Of a stretch of 64,000 bases of DNA, positions 45,841 through 57,995 are shown piece by piece. Positions within the stretch are counted from its first letter, which is position 1, and each line of letters begins with the position of its first letter. A program made the translations under genes and the position numbers. The DNA is from Isoetes taiwanensis (lineage: Eukaryota; Streptophyta; Lycopodiopsida; Isoetales; Isoetaceae): contig JAJEKV010000008.1 of the NCBI GenBank assembly GCA_021234155.1, forward strand, positions 7,220,445 through 7,284,444. The letters run 5' to 3'. The notes beneath the pieces are model-generated. The model saw nothing but the letters and a program-made list of their open reading frames with translations. It was not told the origin of the DNA and made no database searches.

Positions 45841-46204
45841 TTTAACTGCAGGCCACCAGTAGGCTCTATCATCTCTATGAACTCAGCCTTAAATGGCTTA
45901 TTGAAAGACTTCAAGCCCTTTTGTTCTGAACAATGGCAACCCTACAAGATGCCTCCATTCGCCTGTATTCAGCTTGTCTTTTCTCCTCCCGCCTTTTGGC
46001 TCTGTCTCAGTTTCCTTCCTTTTGTCCCTCCTATAACAGGCCGCTGCATCCTTAATATAACCATGCCCATGTGTCAAGGCCCTAGCAGTCAAGTAAATCT
46101 GGTGGAAGGCAGTTTGGCCTACTGCCATCCAGAATCGACAGCTCCTGCTGCCTTTTATCTATGGCTACTGCCCACGATGGTGGCTGCCCCACTATTGGGG
46201 TGCT
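45548..46204. other. No recognised gene
   Basis: A 131-codon plus-strand frame (45835-46230) has no domain and is probably chance. Confidence 0.4.
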
Positions 46205-46310
46205 CACCTATTTTTGGGTTTGCCCCCTAGGGGGGCAAACCCTTGCTTATTGGGTTTGTGGCATATTTTAAGTATATGCTAGAATATACCTAAGATATGC
46301 TCGTGACTGC
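46205..46310. repeat. Repeated module with perfect 12-bp-arm hairpin, copy 1
   Basis: GGGTTTGCCCCC-TAG-GGGGGCAAACCC forms a hairpin with 12-bp GC-rich arms, followed by GGGTTTGTGGCATAT and TATATGC-type words. A related module of the same length and order lies at 62,187-62,290. Outside this stretch the two loci differ. Confidence 0.75.
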
Positions 46311-46584
46311 TACAATCCGTAAATTGGCGGTCGCGTTGTGGGCGGCTGCTGTTTGAACCGGATAACTGGCAGTATACACACAGTAGCATCTGGCTATGGC
46401 GACCCCCTCTTTAAATTTATTGCCTCTAATGATAATCCAATTCATGTTAAAGTCCCGGGATTTCGGCTATGGCGTCTGCTAACGTCGAAAGGCTTGGCCA
46501 CTCAATAATTATCCTCTTCCTACGGTAAGTGTTGAAATTCCAAGCTTGGCTGAAAATAATGGTTTACTTGTTTTATGTGCTGCA

Positions 46585-47234
46585 GGTTCAGCTTTATGCG
46601 ATCATGAGTGTTCTTAGCAGTTCAAGGATGTCTTTCTATGCTAGTATGAGAGAATTTGTTATTCAGGGCTTGTTGAATCGATGCAAAGAAGAATCTGCCA
46701 ACGAAAGCGCTATTTCTGTGTTGAAGAATTGGAGGTTTGCCGTATTTGATCTTCTTTCTCACATTTGTTTCGGTAGGCAGTTAGAAGAGGCCAATATAAT
46801 ATACATGGATGAGCTTCTTAGAGAGATCATTAGGAGATTTTGTGCCTTTTCTACGTTTCTTGTCCAATAAGAAAGCAAAGATTCTCTCTCATCTAGCAGA
46901 TAAGCAAGACGGGTTCTTCATTTCTCTGATTGAAGAGACTAAGAAGCTGAAAGAAGAAGGCAGAGTGGACTCTAATTGCTATCTAAGTAGTTTGCTGGCC
47001 ATGAAATCTGAGTGGAAAGAAGAGGAATTAACTGACAAAGATTTGGTAGTGCTCTGTTCTGAGCTTATAAATGCAGGGGTAGACACAACTAGCAATTGTC
47101 TGGAATGGTGCATGGCAAATGTTGTGAAGTATCCTGATATCCAGACAAAGCTGATAGAAGAAATTGAGAAGAATGTAGGGCAAAGGGCTGTGCAGGAAGA
47201 AGACATAGATAAGTTGCCATACTTGCAATCTTAA
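46585..47234 (+). pseudogene. Cytochrome P450 fragment (CYP77/CYP89-like)
   Basis: The plus strand gives the middle of a plant A-type P450: SSSRMSFYASMREFVIQ, WRFAVFDLLSHICFGRQLEE, then after a frame change near 46,810-46,870 VPFLRFLSNKKAK, and the I-helix CSELINAGVDTTSNCLEW with the AGxDTT oxygen-activation motif. It stops at KLPYLQS with a TAA, just before the K-helix ExxR. The heme-binding Cys region and the N-terminus are absent. One frameshift plus loss of both ends makes it non-functional. Confidence 0.85.
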
Positions 47235-47514
47235 TATTGCGAAGCTAAAATGCAACATATTATTGAAGCAACTCCATTTGGAATAGCAAGCAATAAGGCT
47301 AATGAGTTCAAAGCATAGAAACTCAGGGAGAGTTATCCCAACATCAGTTCCTTTATGCTTTCAGGTACGTTTTTCCTTCCTTCATGGTGTAGAAGAGAAT
47401 TTCTTATTCTATTTTGAAGATATTGTTAAAACTGTATTTTAAGATGCATCTCAATGCTTGCACAGATCATCATCACATGTCATGACAGGTCCTAATGCTG
47501 GGTCTAGTCTTCAG

Positions 47515-48658
47515 ATCATGTGTGACTTACTTGCATTTGAAGCTGATAAAAGAGCTGTGAACATCACAATTAACAGGTCTATTTCTCATAGCTACACAGT
47601 GGCATGGTTTTATGGATTTTACAAAAACAATGGGATCTTTTTCTCATAAATTAAACTATTATGTTCTTGGTTTTCAAGCCCATTTTACAAATTGCAGCAT
47701 TGGTACAGAGCTTACAAGAGACGATCGACGAAAACTTTACTCAAATTTTGGCATCTTGTAAGTGATTTTCGATGCAGGAAGATGCTGCTTCCATTTTGCC
47801 AGATTCCCTGTCATCATAACCTGCACTTTTCTATGCTTACGTTCTTATCATGGTATGCAGGCATCCTTATGGACATGAAGAACTTGCAGTTTCTGACGAT
47901 TATGATCAGGTATTTTGTTTTTCAGGCTCTTTTAGTGAGTTCACATGTTCTTTATTAAGATATTGAGTATTATAGGTATATGTTGCAATGGAGGAATACC
48001 CTTCATATCAGGCAATTTTTGCAAAGCTTTCATATGGAGAAAGCCAAATGCTAGATAAAGCCTTTTATGAGGAAGAAGTGAAGAGGCTTACATTATCCTT
48101 TGAACAGCAGGTAATAAGACATAACCTTCCAGTGCCATTTTTTCAGATATTGATGCAAGTTTGTATGGGGAAGGGGAACAGAGACTATACTGGTTAGAAT
48201 CCCCTAAACTGCATAAGAGCCTGCTTGATTCTGGGTGTTGGCAGTTAACTGGGTTGGATAAGGGCAGTGTCAGAACTATGAATTAGACCCTTCGAGTGGC
48301 AAGTTTCTTCTTGACAATATCATTCCATCTATGCATGTTAAATCAGCTATTTCGACTAATTGCCTGCACATGTCCACATTTATCCTTGTGCAAGTAAAGA
48401 AAGAACAATATGGTCTATGCAATGATCAATAACTAGAAATTCACATTATTACTGAATTTGCTCCTCATTATTTTGATGACTTTAGGCATTATTGCTAAAT
48501 TTGATCCCTTGCTTTTCATGTTGCAATTCCATTATGGAGTATTTTTTGCATATGTGAGATTAAGAGAACAAGAAATACGGAACCTAATGTGGATAGCAGA
48601 ATGTGTCACTCAAAACCACAAGGCGAGGATTCATGATGGTATTGTAATGATATTTTAA
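47515..48658 (+). pseudogene. V-type proton ATPase subunit d, 3' half, lost last splice acceptor
   Basis: Subunit d joins the V1 stalk to the Vo ring of the vacuolar proton pump. Exons found: 47515-47576 (MCDLLAFEADKRAVNITIN), 47698-47757 (IGTELTRDDRRKLYSNFG), 47861-47909 (HPYGHEELAV), 47976-48110 (SYGESQMLDKAFYEEEVKRL) and 48527-48658 (FHYGVFFAYVRLREQEIRNL, to TAA). The reading phase is kept through all junctions. The last acceptor is CAA instead of CAG before TTCCAT, so normal splicing of the final exon should fail. The first half of the protein is not present upstream; a P450 fragment lies there. It looks like a duplicated, truncated gene piece. Confidence 0.88.
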
Positions 48659-48769
48659 ATGACACAGACCCTACTTTCAGTCGAACTTTTCCATCATAAA
48701 CATTTATACTCCAATAATTGTGAAGGATTTGGTTCCTTGCATTTCTGTATCTGTTATATTTTTTGAACA

Positions 48770-48915
48770 TGCGCCACGTGGCGCGATCTGGGCCGTCCGT
48801 GGGCCTTGGCCTCTCAAAAGCTCCCAAGTTTGGTGGACAAAATTTTTTTGGTTTACCATGGACTTGAACCCTGGACATTGCCCCCCAAACCCCCCACCCT
48901 TACCACTAGACCAAC
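48770..48915 (-). mobile_element. tRNA-derived SINE, copy 2
   Basis: The minus strand reads TTGGTCTAGTGGTAAGGG (A box, 48,897-48,914) and CCAGGGTTCAAGTCC (B box, 48,860-48,874). The body includes a 14-bp palindrome, GCGCCACGTGGCGC, near 48,772 and GATCTGGGCCGTC. Head and body words are shared with the copy at 29,063-29,222. Confidence 0.7.
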
Positions 48916-51618
48916 CAGTCTTTTCTTGAAAGAATAAGAAGAAACAAAAAAAGTCTTGGTACAGAATCGTAAATACCTTAGCGGCTAATATACGGTCTTG
49001 AAATACACTCTTTGCTGGAACTTGAAGTGGCATCTAGAAGGGTGAGAAGTCAGTCTTAGCTCAAAATGTTTATGCCCTTATTGGCTAAGTTTGTAACTCT
49101 TATAATCGGCTGCACGCAATTGTGGAACGCAGCCAATCACAGATTGTAAAATGATGTTGCATTTCCTCAATAATTTAGCAAAGGGAGCTTTAACCTTAGT
49201 GATTTTACATTGCATAGGTGTCTTTAGTTCAACTAGGATCTCAAAGTTGCCAAGTTAACAATAACTGACTGTAAATAAGCCAACAAAATGCAACTTTTTG
49301 CCATTACTTGCTGGAAATAATCCAACAATAATCACAATCCAATAAAAATGTCGAATAAAACATCAAAATAAATGGAATAAGAGGTCTTGACATCAATGCT
49401 TGTTCTTGCGCTAAATGCTAAAACAATATAACGGTTTCTCTAGATTTTGAAAGATTTTTGAAGATCCCCTAAGATTGTATACGGATTCTCCAAGATTCTT
49501 CTAAGATTCCTCTAGATTCTTAAAAATCTCAAAAGATTCCTTAAAATTCCTTAAGATTCTACAAAGATTCCCTTATATTCTCTCAACATTGCTTATATGA
49601 AAATTCCACATGTCCCCTAAGATTCCACAAAAATTCTCCATTTCGATCACATCGGCTCTAATAGTGACCAGTCTTTGGAAAGCTCTCGATGAGAAGAATC
49701 TGATGATGCAGGTCTCGCCTTGATCTGTCGCCTTTTTAGCAGATATGGTCATTTGAATTCGAGGCACAAGAAAGAAGCTTCGTAGAAAGGTATGAAATAA
49801 AGGCAACGCCACCTCACTTCTTTCCTCATTAATTGTAGTGCACATATTTAAAATTTCACATACATGTCTATTTTCTGGAATAACTTTGCTGATAAAAATA
49901 ATGAGGTGTTAAATCGTAGCAAGCAATCTCTAAATCGTTTAATATTTAATCATATGACACCTGTCTAAATTGTTGAAATTCATAATATTTTTTTTCCGCA
50001 CGTTTGCACAAACGTAAGTTGACACCTTGAAGCAATTTTAGAGTGTCCACGTTGCTGCCAACTAGGATTTTTGTACACATGGATCATCTACAAGCGTTCA
50101 ATACCACTGTGAAAATTCAAGGAATTTCCAAGTGGGTTGGATTGTTGGTTAACATAAGGCCGCTTTCCTACGTACGAGAGGAGGAGACCAACTTGCGTTC
50201 CCCTAACACAGAGTGAGAGCAATTTTTTCCCCTTTTCTCTGCGCAGTAGAGCTCTGAGCTACCGGATTTGCATACCCTAGCATGGCTTATGGCTCATGGG
50301 TGCTGATCTTTTTGGAAAGATTCGGCATGGCGTGACCTCTTGGGCGCAGATCCGACGAATTTTGCAGGCTTTTTGGCAGACTCAGGCTTTTCGATGATGT
50401 TTTTCCTTTCTTTCCGGCCATGGAGGGCAACCCTCCGTGCGCAGCACCTTGTTTTAATGGTATTTAATGTATGTTTTTTCTTTATTATGTTATCTTTCTG
50501 GATTTTATGTTCATCTTTTCTTCGTGGCCATTGATCTACAAAATATGCCCTCATTTGTGCCACTTGGACCACAAAATTTTTCATTGGAAATCTGTCTGTC
50601 ACTTCCAATGGTGCAAAATGCAACTTCATATTTCGCCCTGCAACCATTGTCCAACCAAGAGAAAAAATAGACCGTCAAGCTCTGGAAGCCATCGCCACCA
50701 CCAAATACGGCCATAGGCCCAGCCACATGCAAAGGCCGAAGCCCTGCATGTGGAGCTGCAGCTCTGCCTTTCACCCAGAAAATGCATGGCTTCACAAGCA
50801 GCCTGAAGCATCTGCAGCTCTGCCTTTCACCCAGAAAATGCATGGCTTCACAAGCACATGCATAGCTTCTCGGGTAAACAATCCTTGTAAAGCAAGCATC
50901 CTCTTACAAGTCTATTGTGGAGTCCGAGAAGCCCTGCTGTAGAGCTGCCCTGCAACCCAAAATTTGAATGTGGGATTTGAACCTCTCAATGGCCTCATCT
51001 TGCATTCGGGCAACGACCATCTGTTTTGATGCCTTGTAAGAAGGAAACACACACAAAATTCCCAAAAAGAAGAAATAATGGGAGAAAAAAAATAAGTTCT
51101 ACAGCAGGAATATGGCACTTCAAATCCACAAGCAATCAGATCTTGCTTCTCCTCAAGCCTGCCAGTCGATCCAAGCCTGGACTCCATGAACCGACAACAT
51201 CGGCATGCAATCCTCACCGATCCCTTCCCAAAACATGCCGATCTCCACACCCATCTCCTTTTAAATTCGCACCATGCAAACACAAATCAAAATAAGCAGA
51301 CTCTGTAATCTTCGGGCCACTACCTTGGGCCTCCAGCAAGCAGCTCAGTTCGTAATAAAGATGAACTTCACATACGATTTTCAATACAATATAGGGACGA
51401 AATCTAGGCCCAACCATGCTAAAAATACAGCCCGCAAATACCAAACAAAAATATTGCAAACTTATAAATGATCACTTAGAATTTCTATTTTATTTCAATG
51501 GTTGTCATTGTCCAACCCATTAAGGTATTTTCCAACCATTATTCATTGCCCCTCTCCTTATATTATTTTCATAATGTACCAAGACAAGCATTTCACTATG
51601 TCTATCATTCATAAACAG
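48916..51618. other. No recognised gene; small repeats
   Basis: 49,430-49,600 is made of TCTAAGATTC-type repeats, the inverse of the block at 29.3-30.0 kb. 50,758-50,857 holds two copies of a roughly 57-bp unit that starts AGCTCTGCCTTTCACCCAG and contains GCATGGCTTCACAAGCA. Near 50,968 the plus strand has GGGATTTGAACCTC, the inverse of a B box, possibly another SINE head. Frames at 50294-51283 show no domain. Confidence 0.45.
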
Positions 51619-53999
51619 TTGCACCCCTAGTCTAAGATCTAGCAAGGTGCACCATCACTTTAGAACTAGGGAAACATGCGACCAATAATTCCAATGCCAC
51701 CGCTAGTTTAAGATCTACCAAGGTGCACCATTACCTTAGGACTAGGGAAACATGTGATAAATAATTCTAATGCCACCTGCATCGAATTATTACTGTTAGT
51801 CCAACAACATGCATGTTAAACAGTTACATAATGGTCTGTAAATTTGGGAGTAACACAATCATTGGCTCAGGTGCAAGGGGTTGCGCATGCACAGTATGGT
51901 CAGATAATGCAACATATTTGTTGCATGGTTCTTACATCGAACAATGCTAAAAATAGTTGATTACAAGATAGATAGCAATTGAAACCAATGGCTAGTACCT
52001 AGGATCACTGTCATATCCATACGATCCACAACATCCATTATACTCCGTAAGCGTATCTGGTCTGACTCTGATAACAAGTAACAACGGGAATACATCTTCT
52101 TCTCCTTTGGCCAATCTGGCCTCATTATCCCTAACAATTGAAGCTCAATTTCATGTGTTCTTATTTATAATTTTGTAAGAGTTTGGTCATCAGGTGGTAA
52201 AGATAGACCCACACTTCCAACACCCTGTATGATGCTTCCTCTATGTGCTGGGTAGACCTATGCTTCCATTGCACTATGTATGGTGCTTCCTCCCTTGAAA
52301 GACAACTGTTGGGTCTTCATGCTAGAACACCACATTGTCCACCATCTGTGGTGTTGTGCGTTGCCCTTGGGCTTTTTTTTTTCTTCTGGGCCTGCTTGCT
52401 ACTTTTGAGCTTGTCTCCCAATTTTTAGCGCCAAGTGAAGATTTGATTGAAGTAATCAATGTTAGCTCAAGGAAGAAAGATACAAAGCCAGGGATACATC
52501 TGTAAACAGTTATATCTCTTTTAGAGTAGGCGCAAGATGACATATGAAGTGCACATGAAGAAAGCTAAGTGTAGATGTAAGATAATGTGTAGAACATCTC
52601 TTGATAGCACACTTTGCCATTCGTATTTGTTTTGTCTTATTCTATTCTATTCTATTCTATTGACTAATTGTGCTTAATTGCCATATTTATCCGTTTAATT
52701 GTATAGGGCTTTACAACATACATGTGGAAAGTAACAAAATCAAGCGCAACATACATTGTACAATTAGGAAGCTGATAAAGTATATTAAATGCCCTTGATG
52801 AGGTAATGAGTCCCTTGTGGTCTACATTTTGTTTCCATTGTACAGTCCTAGTCTCTAGACCATTAGTAGACCATTAGCATGTGATGGAAGGTCACACACT
52901 GCTCCTTTGAGGAATACAAGTGTGTGGTTATTAAATTCCGTTGGGTTCTCTATTTGGGGCATATGGCCAGTTTTTGGAATCACGACAAGCCTTGACTTGA
53001 ACCCAAGATGCCTGCAAAACCACTTGAATTTTAGATACAAAAACTAATTATGATCCTAAATGTGAGTCAACTATTACCTTTGCAACTTATATGCCTGGCC
53101 AATAGGAAATATTCTGTCTCCATGACCCCATATAATTAAAATTTCTTGCTCAAGCAGAGGCAAAGGCGGGCAGTTTCTAGACCCTATGGTTTTTCCTTTG
53201 AGCAGCTCCAGCTTTTCCTGTCTATTCAAGTTAAATCTCTGCAGACAAACAAAATAGTTGTTTAATCTCAGACAATCAAAATGGAATGTGAAAGGAACAA
53301 GAGAAGATGTGCTTACTTGCTGGAGCTGGGAAAGCAAAAAATGTGGGATATATCTGACGGGTTTATGCAATGCAAAGTTGATTGCATTTTTTACTTTGAC
53401 GGGGTCATTTGGAATGAGCAAGTCTGAAACATGAGGGCATTTGGAGTCGACTAAAAGCTGCGCTTCAGAAGCCTGATCCATGCAAATACCAGAACTAGAG
53501 ATAATCACTTTGGTAACCAAATGAGGAGCCAAATGAGCCATGTGGAAGGCCACAAATCCGCCATAGCTAGTACCGAGTAAACTGATTTGATTGACAGATT
53601 CATTGTGAAGGAGATGCAGCAAGCATTGGGCTTGAAATATTTCTGATCTCTGCGCATTTGTGGAGTAGGATTGGCCGAAGAAAATGAGGTCTGGAATGTA
53701 GAGAGCAAAATCACGAACAAGGGAAGGGATTTGATTCCACCAGCTCAGAGTTCCGTCTCCACCAAAGCCATGGATGAGCATAAGATTGGGTTTGTTAGAA
53801 TGAATGCCGTTTTCTGGAACCCAGCAATGGATTGTGCTTCCATTATCAAGCTCTACCATCTTAGATACTAATCCAACTGACCGGAACTTAAACCTGCATA
53901 GAATGTTAAGCACATATGCAAGGTCTATTCCAAAACAAGCCATCGCGAACTTATGCAATTCCAACTCCACAGAAATGTTTGAGCTTTATAGGATTTTGG
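51619..53999. repeat. Segmental duplication, right copy (about 2.4 kb)
   Basis: Direct copy of 40769-42656 plus an extra segment at about 52,127-52,610. That segment has no recognised ends or coding content, so it may be an insertion here or a deletion from the left copy. Confidence 0.92.
52855..53970 (-). CDS. Alpha/beta-hydrolase fold protein, 3 exons, 323 aa
   Basis: Predicted serine hydrolase of the plant alpha/beta-hydrolase superfamily (esterase or lipase-like); substrate unknown. Exons on the minus strand: 53970-53317, 53238-53078, 53011-52855. The first intron is only 78 bp (GTAAGC..CTGCAG), in frame and without a stop, so an unspliced reading also stays open. Visible: LMLIHGFGGDGTLSWW (oxyanion HG near residue 66), LGTSYGGFVAFHMA (nucleophile Ser in GxSxGG near 134), IWGHGDRIFP (acid), KTGHMPQIENP (His). 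The N-terminal MELELHKFAMACFG start is shared with the duplicate. All catalytic residues are present, so it is likely functional. Confidence 0.9.
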
Positions 54000-55835
54000 T
54001 GCTTGCCAATGTTTGCTGGCTTTCCAGCCCGAAGGTTCCTTACCGCCATTGTTAGGTGACCAATTCCACATGAGAAATTTTATGAAATAAACTCATACGT
54101 CTGGCAATTTGTCCCTTCTCCAACAACTAATCTCATATGGATTGTATACCAAACTAGTCAATAGTATCCATGCCACTTGTGTGTACCTTTGTCTGAATTC
54201 TTTTCCGATATGATGTGCTCTTGCCGTCAAATCTAATTATAAATTGTGCACATGCACATGCACATGCACAGGTAAGTGATTGAAGAAATTCATACACCAC
54301 TACTATTTATTTTGAATGCTTTTGTTATGAGCAACAGTTTGCATGCACTAATCTAATCCTATGGGACCACAGCATGCACTTTTCTTTCATACACGTTTGG
54401 TTCTTCTTTGTGTTGTAAGTTCAATGGAACCGATTTGAATATGCAATTAATAACAAAGAACAAAATTCATCTTGCATTCTTGGATGATATGTGTGAGGGA
54501 TAAGTCATGCTACTTATGATGTTTTTAGAAGAGGATGAAAATTTGTAATGAAGGTTCTTGGATAATTCGATGATGATTGTGCACTTGTCACTTAAGTATC
54601 ATAGTGATGTAGCATCCTTGCATAATGTAATATAAAGGCACATAACAAGTTGTGTTACTCTTGGGTTAAGAAAAAGATAAGAAAAAACAATGAACGCTCG
54701 ATGTTCATCTAGTTACATTATTGTTTATGCAAAATCTAAATTTAAAAAAAAAAATTCCCTGCGTTACTTTCTTATATTATATACATAGACTTGCTCAATT
54801 ATTAACAAAACTGGTAGAGCATTGGACAAACCATTATGTAGTGAGCTTGGCATTTACCAACATATAAAGGGCGAATTTCACTACCCTCAAATTTATATTA
54901 GGTTGTATATGCTAAGAAGAGAACCATTATTCTAAGGAAAGGGACGTCAGTTTTGGTGCCAGCTCTTCTTCTAGATCCAATACTCATATGGCTTAGGCCT
55001 TCTATGGCGCAGGCCTTTGTTGACTCTTTCTCCCGTAAAAGCTATTATTTCTTGCATTCCTCATCGACATTTCCATTGAGCTGAATCTGTGTTATTGTAT
55101 GGAATCTCCTACATCATCAATTCTTCTACTCCAAGTTTGCTTCTCCTGGTGGGATTGCTTAGTGGATCAGGCTCGGGGCAGTACCTACGCCCTTATGGGA
55201 TCGATGATGCATCCCTTGAGATCCGATCCCAGATGGAATTTATAGGCTGGGCTTTGCTCGTGTACCTTTGTTTGATTGACATTGCCACCTCTGCTTCCTC
55301 TCTCTGTATTTTGTATCATTCATCCTAACATGTTTCGTTGCAATTGATTGCAATTGCTCCCTGCATTCCATTTGCTTCTGAGTGATCTCTGCAAGCTTTT
55401 CTCTCCTTCTACATCGATTGCTAGGACCTGGCCATTTATTGGTTTTTGCTGCCAGGAATGTTAGACTCGATTCCTTACCAAGGCAATCTAAACCCAATCC
55501 AATTAGCTTTTTGCAGGCCCGAGGGGAACAAGAGTGCAATGGCTCTGCGCGGCGATTTTTCTGGTTTTCACAGGGTCACCAGAAACTAGTATCCCATAAT
55601 TTTCTTGGTCTGGATGTCCTCGCCAAATTGCTTCTTTTGTCTTTCATTCCTTAGATAGATTGGTTGTTTATTGGATTTCTTGGTAGCTTCGTTTGATTTT
55701 GTGGTTGTGCCATCTCCCTCTGTAGTGCATCTGTAGGGCTTGGCAGTGAGCCGGATATAAAACTCTATGATGCTTTAGCAACGATCTGGAAGCATTTGAT
55801 TGCTTGTTTTGAAGCCGATGTTTAGCTTCAGGTTG
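54000..55835. other. No recognised gene; GCACAT microsatellite
   Basis: About four GCACAT units lie at 54,247-54,271. Frames at 55089-55654 are without domain. The sequence is otherwise ordinary AT-rich intergenic DNA. Confidence 0.5.
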
Positions 55836-55999
55836 TTAGTCATGCAAGCAATCAGAAAGAGGAAAACGCAGTTTGGTGGAATAGGTAGATGGATTTTGTA
55901 TTGAAGAAAACATATACAAAAGTATGCATCAGAGATGCGACGGTTCAGTTATGCCAGGTGGACAGACCATGGCTGACACTATATTTCCATATTTTATCA
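55836..55999 (-). repeat. 3' LTR of the copia element (164 bp)
   Basis: Identical to 61361-61524. On the minus strand it starts TGATAAAATATGG. The outer end may extend two bases to TG at 55834, giving a TG..CA LTR, but the other copy does not share those bases. Confidence 0.9.
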
Positions 56000-56009
56000 C
56001 TCCCACTTC
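56000..56009 (-). other. Polypurine tract of the copia element
   Basis: GAAGTGGGAG on the minus strand, directly before the TGATAA LTR start. Confidence 0.8.
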
Positions 56010-57954
56010 AGCCTGGATCTGTCATAATCTTCAGTAAGTATCTGTCATGCTGAAATTTGTCTCGAGCAAGTGCTTTAGTCATTATGTCAGCTAGCATCTC
56101 CATAGTTGGGCAGTATATGAAACTGATCACACCATTTTGAACTTGGTCTTTTATAAAATGATATCTTGTTCCAATGTGACGAGTTCTTGGCAGGGAATAA
56201 ATTACTAATCGCATATTTCTTATTAGCCAGAATGACTTTAGCTAAACTTGCTCGATATTAATCGCAAAACTTTCTGTGGTTTAGCTAAATTCTACACATT
56301 TTTCCTCTCATACTTTCTAGCGTTTAGCTAAACTAACCCAAACATCAACCCAAAAATTTCTATGGTGTGGCCAACAGAAAATATTAAGCCAAATTACTAT
56401 ACTTTTTTCAATATATTCCATTTATTTTGGTCATATTCTTTATGAAAACATTCTAAAATAATGCTAACTAGCAAAGTTTAAGACTCAAATTATTTCATAA
56501 TGCTAGAAACTAAACTACTAATCATATATTTCATATAAACTAGAATGGCGTTAGCTAAACTGGCCCGAAATTCATTCTAAAAGTTTCTATGGTTTAGCTA
56601 AACAATATAAAATTTCACTCTCTTACTTTCTCGCATTTGGCTAAAGAGCTCCAAGATTGGTGCAGTCCCGAAAAAAGTTAAGCTAAAATTATTATTTTTT
56701 TTCCAATTTTTTCCATTTAGTTTAGCCAAATTTTTTTGAAAATGTGCTAAAAAATCGCCAAATAGCTAAGTTTAGCCCTTAAATGATTCCATGGTTCTTG
56801 GATGATACTTTAGAGAGAGCCATAGCAATTGCACTTTGATTATCACCATATAATAAAGTAGGTGCTTGTTGCTCCAAAATAATTCCTCTCAACAGTTGAC
56901 GTAACCAAATTGCTTCTTGTGCAGCAAAGCTAGATGCAACATATTCGGATTCTGTACTAGATAGTGCCACTATTGTCTGTTTCTTACTCTTCCACGATAT
57001 AACAGAATCTCCAAGCAAGAAGACGAATCCGGAAGTAGATCTTCTAGTATCTTGTTCGCCTGCCCAATCTGAATCAGTGTATCCAACCAATCTGAATGAT
57101 TCTTTATCATCAACTCTAGAATAATATAAAGCATGATCCCTTGTTCCTTGAAGATATCGCATAATGCGTTTCACTGCTGTCCAATGTGCTTCACCTGGAT
57201 TTTCCAAAAACTGGCTGACCACTCCCACTGCATATGACAAGTCTGGTCTTGTACATATTGCTAGATAAATCAAGCAACCCACAGCGTGGCGATAAGGAAC
57301 CTGACGCATGTGAGCTATCTCGGAATCCGTTTTAGGAGACATATCAGATGTAAGTTTTACATACGTCTCCATAGGTGTTGAGACTGGTTTGCTATCTTGC
57401 ATATTGAATCTTTTAAGCACATCATCAATATATTTGCTTTGAACTAACCTCAACCAACCCTCTTCACGATTTCTCACCACCTGTATGCCAAGACAATAAC
57501 TGATCTCCCCCATGTCTTTCATGTCGAATTCTGCGGAGAGCTGCTCTTTCACTTGAAGCAATGAAGACATATGATTTGCACAATCATCAACGTACAAGGC
57601 GACAATGACAAGAAATTCTCCCACGGTTTTAACATAAACATTGCCATCCGCACCGGTGCACTGTAAAACCAAGAGACAAAAGATAAGCATTAATACGATC
57701 ATACCATGCCCTTGGGGATTGCCTGAGCCCGTATAATGCTTTGTTCAACTTGCAAACAAGATGTTCTTGTCCGCTTTTGACATAACCTTCAGGTTGGAAA
57801 ATAAAAATCTCCTCTTGAAGCTCTCCATGAAGCGGTCGCATACATCCATTTGGTGTACTTCAAGATTAGCATGAGCAGCAAAGGCAAGCAGGATTCGAAT
57901 GGAAGACATACGCACTACAGGTGAGAATGTGTCAAAGAAATCAATGCCTTCCAC
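56008..57954 (-). pseudogene. Copia reverse transcriptase and RNase H, broken by frameshifts and a MITE
   Basis: 57954-57745 reads [22 protein letters not shown], the start of the copia RT. 57841-57629 reads [16 protein letters not shown]. 57702-56779 contains VALYVDD, the catalytic Asp pair, then LGIQVVRNREEGWLRL and the RNase H core YTDSDWAG..RRSTSGFVF, ALSSTESEYVA and DNQSAIAMA. The reading is cut by the MITE at 56191-56793 and resumes at 56182 with RTRHIGTRYHFIKDQV to the end at 56008. Two frame changes occur before the MITE and a further one across it. Confidence 0.9.
56191..56793. mobile_element. hAT-like MITE, 603 bp, inside copia RNase H
   Basis: GTTCTTGG flanks both sides (56183-56190 and 56794-56801), an 8-bp target duplication. 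The ends CAGGGAATAAATTA and the inverse of the right end, CATGGAATCATTTA, match at 11 of 14 positions. The interior is two diverged copies of a roughly 300-bp unit rich in TTTAGCTAAAC, so it arose by internal duplication. No transposase. Confidence 0.88.
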
Positions 57955-57995
57955 TTGAGAGAAACCTCTCGCAACAAACCTTGCCTTCCACCACT

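Noticed and set aside
45835-46230. 131-codon gene
   Set aside because: No domain, and its end lies in the repeated hairpin module.
52127-52610. Transposon insertion in the right hydrolase duplicate
   Set aside because: No inverted ends or target duplication found; a deletion from the left copy is equally possible.
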